Origin: Candidatus Saccharibacteria bacterium UBA2866
GTDB taxonomy: Bacteria > Patescibacteriota > Saccharimonadia > Saccharimonadales > Saccharimonadaceae
Direction of reading: 5' to 3'
DNA length: 12,851 bases
Assembly (NCBI GenBank): GCA_002350545.1
Contig: DEEY01000021.1
Span: 25,560 to 38,410, forward strand
This document shows, one piece after another, positions 7,069 to 12,438 of the stretch. The translations under genes and the position numbers were made by a program. A model generated the notes under the pieces. The model was given only the letters and a program-made list of their open reading frames with translations, was not told the origin of the DNA and did no database searches. How positions within the stretch are numbered: position 1 is the first letter of the stretch; each line of letters opens with the position of its first letter.

Positions 7069-7668
7069 ACTCGTTCTGTTTTCAAGAGCCGCGCTTAGCG
7101 TAATTTGGTCTGCATAAGATAGGTCAACCCCAAGCGGTAATCCACGTGCTAGTCTTGTTAGTTTTAGCTCAAGATTTTGTTCGTGGAGTAGTTTTTCTAA
7201 GTATAAAGCAGTAGACTCACCCTCCACCGACGGGTTAGTCGCAATAATTACTTCCTTCACATTGTCATTATTTACGCGTTTAATCAATTCGCCGATATGC
7301 AATTGTTCTGGCGTTACACCATCAATAGGTGAAATCGCGCCACCTAGCACATGGTAAGTGCCTTTGTAAGCTTTGGTTTGCTCAATCGCATAAATGTCTA
7401 AAGGTTCTTCCACTACCATTACTGTGGCCTTATCCCTTTTTTCGTCTGAGTATAATGGCGAAACATCTTCCGATGCATCAATTAAGGCAAAAGTCACCGG
7501 GCAGGATTTTACGCCAGTATGGAGCATCGATAAAGCTTCAGCAATACTCTCCGTCACTTTTGGCGAAGCACGAAAAAGATAATATGCATATCGTTCTGCT
7601 GTCCGTGGCCCCACGCCGGGAAGTCGACTCAGAGCATCAATAGCATTAACCAAGGCTTGTGGTAACAT
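7063..7668 (-). CDS. recR: Recombination mediator protein RecR, zinc-finger degenerate
   Basis: RecR works with RecO (and RecF) to load RecA on gapped DNA. The 201-residue protein has the N-terminal helix-hairpin-helix (SRLPGVGPRTAERYAYYL, 14-31), a Toprim domain from about 81 with VVEEP and LGGAISPIDGV, then ATNPSVEGESTALYL, and the conserved C-terminal LTRLARGLPLG...DLSYADQITLSAAL region. The four-cysteine zinc finger normally found between the hairpin and Toprim domains has collapsed: only C56 remains in the segment 55-79. The frame opens with TTG at 7671, but the next codon, ATG at 7668, is chosen because AGGAG sits five bases upstream of it. It follows ybaB, a classic partnership. The 3' end overlaps the convergent synthetase gene by six bases. 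Confidence 0.95.
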   Translation of the reverse strand: MLPQALVNAIDALSRLPGVGPRTAERYAYYLFRASPKVTESIAEALSMLHTGVKSCPVTFALIDASEDVSPLYSDEKRDKATVMVVEEPLDIYAIEQTKAYKGTYHVLGGAISPIDGVTPEQLHIGELIKRVNNDNVKEVIIATNPSVEGESTALYLEKLLHEQNLELKLTRLARGLPLGVDLSYADQITLSAALENRTSL

Positions 7669-7673
7669 CAAAA

Positions 7674-7678
7674 CTCCT
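7674..7678 (-). promoter_or_regulatory. Shine-Dalgarno AGGAG deciding the recR start
   Basis: A perfect AGGAG on the minus strand lies five bases before the ATG at 7668 and only two before the alternative TTG at 7671. This favours the ATG. Confidence 0.75.
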
Positions 7679-7683
7679 AATAA

Positions 7684-7989
7684 TTACATTCCGCCGAGAC
7701 CAAGATTACCGAGCCCGCCCATCAAAGGCTTCATTTTATCGGTAGCAATTTCTTGTGCTTTGGCAAAACCATCACGCATACAGTTTTCAATCCAACGCTC
7801 TAATTCGTGGATGTCATCTAAATCAATCTTTTCAGGATCGATTTTTACTTTTTTGACTTTAAGTTCGCCGTTGATTTGTACAACTACTGCGCCATCGCCA
7901 GCCTCAACTTCTACAATTTCATTTTTTAATTCTTTTTGTGCTTTGCGCAACTGATTCAACAGTTTCATCTGGTCCATTTTTTGACCCAT
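7684..7989 (-). CDS. YbaB/EbfC family nucleoid-associated protein
   Basis: YbaB/EbfC proteins are small dimeric DNA-binding, nucleoid-associated proteins usually encoded beside recR. This 101-residue protein has the typical length. It has an N-terminal charged helix (about 7-28), the central beta segment GDGAVVVQINGELKVKKVKIDPE, a second helix (about 57-82), and a Gly/Leu/Met-rich tail, GGLGNLGLGGM, that resembles the family's usual end. The gene begins two bases after the glycosyltransferase stop codon. Its Shine-Dalgarno AAGGAG lies in the last codons of that gene, so translation is likely coupled. dnaX, which commonly precedes this pair in bacteria, is not present here. Confidence 0.93.
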   Translation of the reverse strand: MGQKMDQMKLLNQLRKAQKELKNEIVEVEAGDGAVVVQINGELKVKKVKIDPEKIDLDDIHELERWIENCMRDGFAKAQEIATDKMKPLMGGLGNLGLGGM

Positions 7990-7990
7990 T

Positions 7991-9436
7991 TTATTCTCCT
8001 TCCGTTTGTTCAGAATATGTATATAGATATATTATATCAGAATTATCCCGCATTGGCGAGGTGATAATTCTAGACAAATGATAATTCTTTGGTATAGATT
8101 CTGGTGCACCTAAAATAGCTAATTTTTCATCTGAACCAGCATTATCAATTACATCAATATCGGTAGATTCTTCCAGAATTTGATAAAAATTGCGGTGCTC
8201 ATTAACTAATAATTTTTCGTCCGTCAAATTCTCGCGTATTACAGATAATTTATAATCAAACTCATCCGCAACGTTCGGATTATAGCGATAACCGTATATA
8301 TATTGCAAAAGCCCAGGTATAATCATAATCCCAAATAATACAGTTAGCGGCAAAAGTGCAAAAATTCGTGCATATGGGTTTTCTGGAAATAGCCCATACC
8401 ATTTCTCTAGTAAATACTTAATACCATGTGCAATTAGGATGGCAAATGGCAGAATGAAGAAAACTACCGCATCTGGATTAAAACCAGTAATGACCACGCA
8501 AAATACTAATAAAATTGATGCAATTGAGTTGCGAGAAGCAAAGAACCCTTTTGTAGTAGAAAAAAGTCCAATGAGTGCCAAAGCAAAAATCGGCAAACTA
8601 ATCAATGGCGACAAGAACGCACTTTCCACACTTGAATACCATGAGAATACTGGCGCAAACCCAGTCGCAATATTTGAGAAAAAGTTACTTATGTTATAAT
8701 CTCGCACCAATAAAAGCTCCATAATAGTTTCCGGATGTGCGTAGATACTAAATCCTAGCAAAGTAAATCCACCGGCGATTAACAAAAATACTAAAATCAA
8801 AGGAATCTTTGGTAGGTGTTTCACGATAAAACGCAAATGCGGTTGCGCCAACACAAACAGCATGCAAAACACCGCAAAGTATATCATGTACGGTGTAAAT
8901 ATTGATAATAGCATCGCCAGCGAAAAAACAAAACTATACAAAGGCTTTGGTTTCTTCTCTCCTTGAATTTTGGAGCCAAGCCACAAAAGAAGAGTCGGCC
9001 AAAACACCAACATGATTAACGGTGTACCAGAGCCTGCCAAAAACAAAAATGGGGTCGATAAAACAATCAAGCAAGAGGCCAGCAAAGAAACGTTGCTCTT
9101 AAACCATCGATTAAGGAGCAATATCAGTAAGAAGCCGAGCAATAATCCAATCAAGATACTCGGTAATTTAACTGTATAAGCCGATAATCCGAAAAACATG
9201 ATGGAATATTTTTGGAGCACCCTATAAGGCAAATCTACCAAGTCACCATTTAAAATGCCGTTTTTGCCAAGATAATATGATGTTGTAGCTGATTCAATTT
9301 CTGCCTCCGACAAACCTTTTTGCGCAATTAACGGCAATCCAACAAGTAGCCCAGTAAAGAATAAACCTAGCACTATATAACCAATTACGAATCGGTATCG
9401 GTACAAAAAAAGTTTAGAAATCACTATTTTCTTCAC
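7991..9436 (-). CDS. Polytopic membrane glycosyltransferase, GT39/ArnT-like
   Basis: This is a roughly 481-residue, highly hydrophobic protein with around ten predicted membrane helices. A periplasm-side first loop is followed by a second helix in a pattern typical of GT-C enzymes such as the PMT/ArnT (GT39) class, which move sugars from polyprenyl-phosphate donors. The acidic first-loop motif is GLSEAEIESATTSYYLG, in place of the usual Asp-Glu motif. A soluble C-terminal stretch of about 80 residues follows the last helix. Specific substrate and family membership are uncertain; it could belong to a related uncharacterised GT-C group. The start is chosen at GTG 9436, because the TATAAT directly abuts the ATG at 9442 while the GTG lies six bases after it, matching other genes here. 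It heads the unit with ybaB and recR. Confidence 0.72.
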   Translation of the reverse strand: MKKIVISKLFLYRYRFVIGYIVLGLFFTGLLVGLPLIAQKGLSEAEIESATTSYYLGKNGILNGDLVDLPYRVLQKYSIMFFGLSAYTVKLPSILIGLLLGFLLILLLNRWFKSNVSLLASCLIVLSTPFLFLAGSGTPLIMLVFWPTLLLWLGSKIQGEKKPKPLYSFVFSLAMLLSIFTPYMIYFAVFCMLFVLAQPHLRFIVKHLPKIPLILVFLLIAGGFTLLGFSIYAHPETIMELLLVRDYNISNFFSNIATGFAPVFSWYSSVESAFLSPLISLPIFALALIGLFSTTKGFFASRNSIASILLVFCVVITGFNPDAVVFFILPFAILIAHGIKYLLEKWYGLFPENPYARIFALLPLTVLFGIMIIPGLLQYIYGYRYNPNVADEFDYKLSVIRENLTDEKLLVNEHRNFYQILEESTDIDVIDNAGSDEKLAILGAPESIPKNYHLSRIITSPMRDNSDIIYLYTYSEQTEGE

Positions 9437-9442
9437 AACCAT

Positions 9443-9451
9443 ATTATATCA
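9443..9451 (-). promoter_or_regulatory. Extended -10 promoter for the glycosyltransferase-ybaB-recR unit
   Basis: TGA followed by a perfect TATAAT lies in the 18-base gap behind the acyltransferase gene. The element touches the ATG at 9442. A start site 6-7 bases downstream would begin transcription at the in-frame GTG (9436), arguing for a leaderless mRNA with GTG start. Confidence 0.65.
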
Positions 9452-9460
9452 TAATTATTA

Positions 9461-10420
9461 TTAATACCAAAACCTTTTTGGCAACTCATCTGCGATTCGT
9501 TTATGGAATTCTAAATCAAATCCATCCAACTTTTTTACATTCTTGTTCTTAAAGTATTTTTTTCTAATATAGTTAGCCGTCATAGTTTTGCCCGGAATTA
9601 GTTTATACTTTTTACGAAAGTTCAAACCTCTACTAAAATCTTTTGGTGGCAACACCGCCATCGGCAAAAAATCACATTTCATCTCGGGATCCGCATACAG
9701 CTTAACCGCTAGTAGCGACATCGTCGGGGTAATTTCCCCGTCACCATGATAGGCTTCTTCGGTTTTGAAGACGGTTTCCTGCCGAGTTGCCGATGGGGCC
9801 ACAAATATTACCCCACCTTCCTTTACGGCTTCGTGTGACAAGTTCGTATAAATATCCCTAAATTCCTTCTTTAAGCGTTTCCCTTGTTCATATCGCCAGG
9901 AGCCCTCCTTTAAATCCATTTTACGCCAAGTTGAAGGAGTAATAGTGGGTGTTAAAATGATTCCTAATCGTTTAATTTTTTCATAATTTGGCATCAAAGC
10001 CTCGTACCATGGCAGATTCACCGGAAAATACATTGGCTTATCACCCATGATATCGATCTTCATCACCAAGATTCGCGCAATTTCCCCAAGAGAAGGATGA
10101 TTAAACCCAATCACCAAACCATTTTCTGAATCTTTTGGCATACCCTGATAAGAACCTGGTGTAATCTTTGATAAAACCTTTACTAGCTTCTTACGCGCCG
10201 CCTTGTTGTGTTTTTCTAAATCGTTTTTAGGCCCCGTAGTCTGAAAAAAATAATTTACTGCCGCATTGCAGACTCTGCCTACGTTTACCATCTCTTTCCT
10301 TAAGTCCTTAGCCCCTAAACTATCCAAAAGCGAATAGTTTTCATGTTGCAACTTATTAATTATCTCCTCTGCACTAAGGTTTTCCAATTCTTTGCGAGAA
10401 AAAACATATTTTTTTGCCAT
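9461..10420 (-). CDS. Divergent PlsC-like glycerolipid acyltransferase
   Basis: This 319-residue protein looks like a divergent member of the lysophospholipid acyltransferase (PlsC/AGPAT) superfamily. Evidence is a motif I-like FNHPSLGE at 106-113 (H108 and E113, where the family has HX4D) followed by an extended segment. FVAPSATRQ (207-214) then replaces the usual FPEGTRS, keeping the Pro and Arg, and ends in a hydrophobic FLPMAVLPP segment comparable with motif IV. There is no strong N-terminal membrane helix, and the first 90 residues are charged and helical. If active, it would acylate a glycerol-phosphate or lysophospholipid, supplying phosphatidic acid for CdsA. The Asp-to-Glu change and missing PEG triad lower certainty. 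The start follows an extended -10 by seven bases. The gene is a single-gene unit just upstream of the glycosyltransferase. Confidence 0.68.
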   Translation of the reverse strand: MAKKYVFSRKELENLSAEEIINKLQHENYSLLDSLGAKDLRKEMVNVGRVCNAAVNYFFQTTGPKNDLEKHNKAARKKLVKVLSKITPGSYQGMPKDSENGLVIGFNHPSLGEIARILVMKIDIMGDKPMYFPVNLPWYEALMPNYEKIKRLGIILTPTITPSTWRKMDLKEGSWRYEQGKRLKKEFRDIYTNLSHEAVKEGGVIFVAPSATRQETVFKTEEAYHGDGEITPTMSLLAVKLYADPEMKCDFLPMAVLPPKDFSRGLNFRKKYKLIPGKTMTANYIRKKYFKNKNVKKLDGFDLEFHKRIADELPKRFWY

Positions 10421-10427
10421 AAATATA

Positions 10428-10436
10428 ATTATAACA
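10428..10436 (-). promoter_or_regulatory. Extended -10 promoter for the PlsC-like gene
   Basis: TGT followed by a perfect TATAAT on the minus strand; seven bases then lead to the ATG at 10420, again implying a leaderless or nearly leaderless mRNA. No convincing -35 hexamer is seen upstream. Confidence 0.65.
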
Positions 10437-10458
10437 TAAACAATAGACGATAAACGTA

Positions 10459-10490
10459 TTTACATAACTTAAAAAATATGATATTATAAT
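10459..10490 (+). promoter_or_regulatory. Promoter for the GGDEF gene
   Basis: TTTACA at 10459-10464 is separated by 17 bases from TATTAT (10482-10487), preceded by TG at 10479-10480. An overlapping TATAAT (10485-10490) is an alternative -10. Either choice leaves a leader of about 30 bases before the ATG at 10528, unlike the leaderless genes to the left. Confidence 0.6.
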
Positions 10491-10512
10491 AGCTTGCACT
10501 TTAAAATTTGAC

Positions 10513-10521
10513 AAGGAGGGG
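10513..10521 (+). promoter_or_regulatory. Strong Shine-Dalgarno AAGGAGGGG for the GGDEF gene
   Basis: This near-perfect anti-16S complement lies six bases before the ATG at 10528. Another ATG at 10524 is closer and in a different frame that closes after about 34 codons, so 10528 is the real start. Confidence 0.8.
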
Positions 10522-10527
10522 TAATGA

Positions 10528-11838
10528 ATGGAAGTAGTCAATTATTGTGTAATTGCAGGAGTTTCGGTTTTGTTGCTAGTGGGGTGCTTGCTACACCTTA
10601 TAGAAAACGACATTTTCTCTATTAAAACGATTCACAAGTTTCAACGGCTCATCTATGTGCTAATTATTGAAATAGTGATTGATTGTATCTTTGCGATACT
10701 AGAAGGGCACGACGTCCCCAGCACCGTATTATATATAATGAAAAGTATTGAGTTAATCATCAATCCTATCTCTGCGTTCTTCGTATTTGATATCTTTTAT
10801 GATAAAAAAGTTTCAAGAAGAAATCAAACAATGAATATAATTAGGAAGTTGATGATCGTGGCAATCAATGTTAATGTACTACTACAAATAATGACAGTAT
10901 TTAAACAGAGTGTCTTCGTAATTGATAAAGATAATACTTATAATAGAGGGCCTTTGATGCCGGTCTATGTTTCGATACTGTTGTTTATGATTATGGCGTT
11001 GGCGATTGGAATAGTCATTTACTCAAACAAAACTCAAAGCATCATGCGGGCTACTTTGTTTTCTTTTACCCTAGTATTAGTTACGAGTGTAGCCCTCAGA
11101 TTGTTTTTTTCAAAAAACAACTATGATTTCTTGTGTATCTCGATTTCAGTTTCGTTTCTTTTGGTTTATTATTCGCACGTCACTTTAAGGGTCGATCCAT
11201 TGACAAAACTACTGAATCGGCACGTCTATTCCAGGCTAATCGAAAGAATTGATTATACAACGACAATCATTATCATCGATGTAAACAATTTCAAACAAAT
11301 TAATGACGCATTTGGTCACGCTTGCGGAGATCAAGTCTTAAAAAATATTGCCAAATTGGTTTGTAAGGCCTATGGACAATATGCTTATTGCTTCCGTACT
11401 GGTGGAGACGAATTCTGCGTTATCTTAAAACCAAACGTCTTTGAAAAGCTTTTAGAAGAAACCACAAATTGTGATGTCTACTCAATGGCGGAACAGTTTA
11501 TGGAAAAACTAGATGTCTTGATTGAAGAGTATAACGCGGAAAAAGGCGAAAATAGTTTGCTCTCGAACGGAGTATCGCAAGGGTACGGGATATTTTACTC
11601 ACACCCAAATGACGCTTGTGATGATTACAACGATATGCCGGTTAAAGAAGTTGTTGAACTAGCAGACCAACGTATGTATAGGAACAAAGAACAGTTTAGG
11701 ACGGAACATCCAGAGCCATTTGAACCAAACGAAAGGCATAAAAGAATCGGAGTTTTATACAAACCGTCAAAACCTATACTGGTAGAGGAAACCGAAAAAA
11801 TACTTAAATCCTGTCAAACTAAAACCAGCTATAAATAG
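10528..11838 (+). CDS. Membrane-bound GGDEF protein, probable diguanylate cyclase
   Basis: GGDEF domains condense two GTP into cyclic di-GMP. The 436-residue protein has about six or seven membrane helices in residues 5-220, with no recognisable ligand-binding domain, then a GGDEF domain from DPLTKLLNR (223). The metal-binding D251 in IIIIDVNNFK, NDAFGHACGDQVL (259-271) and an intact TGGDEF (291-296) argue for activity. The inhibitory RxxD site just before GGDEF is absent. A 50-residue C-terminal tail after ADQRMYRNK is rich in Pro, Lys and Glu. Arginine codons are mostly AGA/AGG (about 12 of 17), against about 2 of 23 in the synthetase gene. With its own leader and terminator, this points to acquisition, perhaps from a Firmicutes-type donor (inference). 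No EAL, HD-GYP or PilZ partner is in view. Confidence 0.93.
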   Translation: MEVVNYCVIAGVSVLLLVGCLLHLIENDIFSIKTIHKFQRLIYVLIIEIVIDCIFAILEGHDVPSTVLYIMKSIELIINPISAFFVFDIFYDKKVSRRNQTMNIIRKLMIVAINVNVLLQIMTVFKQSVFVIDKDNTYNRGPLMPVYVSILLFMIMALAIGIVIYSNKTQSIMRATLFSFTLVLVTSVALRLFFSKNNYDFLCISISVSFLLVYYSHVTLRVDPLTKLLNRHVYSRLIERIDYTTTIIIIDVNNFKQINDAFGHACGDQVLKNIAKLVCKAYGQYAYCFRTGGDEFCVILKPNVFEKLLEETTNCDVYSMAEQFMEKLDVLIEEYNAEKGENSLLSNGVSQGYGIFYSHPNDACDDYNDMPVKEVVELADQRMYRNKEQFRTEHPEPFEPNERHKRIGVLYKPSKPILVEETEKILKSCQTKTSYK

Positions 11839-11848
11839 CTGGTTTTTT
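11821..11848 (+). terminator. Intrinsic terminator overlapping the GGDEF gene end
   Basis: A perfect 11-bp stem (11821-11831 with 11836-11846) with a TAAA loop ends in a run of six T (11843-11848). The last codons and TAG stop of the GGDEF gene lie inside the hairpin. It is the only convincing intrinsic terminator in the window. Confidence 0.88.
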
Positions 11849-12027
11849 ATTATTCTTTAGATAATGGCTGGGACGATGACATTTCTGTCGAACCTCGTTC
11901 CACGATAATTATACTACATAATCTACTTAATGAATATGAATGCATACATAGGTATCAAGAAGAAATATATTTGGCGATAGAAAGTAGACGTGCCCTAACA
12001 GGAAGATTACCAGACTATATGATATAA
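11839..12027 (+). other. Open frame without a start codon, in frame with the GGDEF gene
   Basis: Directly after the TAG of the GGDEF gene the same frame stays open for 62 codons up to TAA at 12025. It encodes a plausible hydrophilic peptide with segments such as NGWDDDISVEPRS and an amphipathic EYECIHRYQEEIYLAIESRR stretch. There is no ATG, GTG or TTG near its beginning, and no Shine-Dalgarno. It is more likely a remnant of a decayed gene or a gene tail than an active gene; stop-codon readthrough is conceivable but would have to pass the terminator hairpin. I do not recognise the peptide. Confidence 0.35.
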
Positions 12028-12028
12028 T
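12020..12028 (+). promoter_or_regulatory. Extended -10 promoter for the 57-residue small ORF
   Basis: TGA followed by a perfect TATAAT, with exactly six bases to the ATG at 12035. This is the same arrangement as at the core unit heads, and supports the small ORF being a real, leaderless gene. Confidence 0.6.
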
Positions 12029-12034
12029 AAAGTT

Positions 12035-12208
12035 ATGGAAAGTGAGGTTAATAGTAATAATCAGAGCAAGAAACAAAAGGTTATTGCTCCACAAAGTATG
12101 ATTGATACTAGGCCTTGGAATAACTTAAATATCCCTGCTCCAGACGGAACAGTAATCATAGAAACAGACCAAACAGATAAAAACGGAAGAAAAGTTATAT
12201 CTGAATAA
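12035..12208 (+). CDS. Small hydrophilic protein of 57 residues, unknown function
   Basis: I do not recognise this protein. It starts MESEVNSNNQSKKQKV, is rich in Asn, Lys, Ser and Asp with no hydrophobic segment or cysteine, and looks largely disordered, apart from a short PAPDGTVIIETDQTD stretch that could form a beta hairpin. Support for its being a gene is a perfect extended -10 element six bases before the ATG, a clean TAA stop and a short hairpin just after it. It lies between a GGDEF gene and a homing-type endonuclease, so phage or mobile-element origin is plausible. A chance ORF of this length is also possible. Confidence 0.5.
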   Translation: MESEVNSNNQSKKQKVIAPQSMIDTRPWNNLNIPAPDGTVIIETDQTDKNGRKVISE

Positions 12209-12209
12209 C

Positions 12210-12236
12210 TATAGGAAGATTTTCTTCGAACCTATA
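12210..12236 (+). repeat. Imperfect hairpin after the small ORF
   Basis: TATAGG (12210-12215) pairs with CCTATA (12231-12236), and AAGA (12216-12219) with TCTT (12223-12226), leaving a four-base bulge. It begins two bases after the small ORF stop. There is no T tract after it, so a terminator role is weak; RNA end protection or a protein-binding site are alternatives. Confidence 0.4.
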
Positions 12237-12237
12237 A

Positions 12238-12390
12238 TATCGCTCGGCAGAAGGTGAAAAGGAAGCCTACTTGTATTTGAAAAAGAAGTTAGGTAATGCT
12301 ATCCAGCGTAAGCCACAAGGTTATACGAATGAAGATAAGCCTCGCAAGTCAAGTTCTCTGTATGAAATAATGCTTGGAATTTCTTTTTGA
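12238..12390 (+). pseudogene. ORF fragment without start codon, unknown
   Basis: A 50-codon open frame runs from just after a TAA (12235) to TGA (12388-12390). It contains coding-like segments such as EGEKEAYLYLKKKLGNAIQ and RKPQGYTNEDKPRKSSS. It has no ATG before codon 45 and no Shine-Dalgarno; TTG codons at 12271 and 12277 are the only possible starts. The composition resembles real protein, so I read it tentatively as a remnant of a gene disrupted during mobile-element traffic. The family is not recognised. Confidence 0.3.
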
Positions 12391-12391
12391 T

Positions 12392-12406
12392 TTGACTTTA
12401 TGTCAA
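12392..12406 (+). repeat. Palindrome TTGAC-N5-GTCAA upstream of the HNH gene
   Basis: A perfect 5-bp inverted repeat with a five-base spacer lies about 33 bases before the HNH start. Its left half resembles a -35 hexamer (TTGACT), although the spacing to the -10 at 12419 is a long 21 bases. It could be an operator, or simply part of the promoter. Confidence 0.35.
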
Positions 12407-12415
12407 TCTATTATA

Positions 12416-12424
12416 TGCTATAAA
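12416..12424 (+). promoter_or_regulatory. Probable extended -10 for the HNH endonuclease gene
   Basis: TGC followed by TATAAA, 14 bases before the ATG at 12439, would give a leader of about eight bases. A second, weaker TATAAG (12426-12431) lies seven bases before the ATG and could serve as a leaderless promoter. Confidence 0.45.
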
Positions 12425-12438
12425 GTATAAGCCACATT

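Noticed and set aside
10524..10626. ATG at 10524 as an upstream ORF or alternative start before the GGDEF gene
   Set aside because: It is in another frame that closes after about 34 codons, and it sits too close to the Shine-Dalgarno compared with the ATG at 10528.
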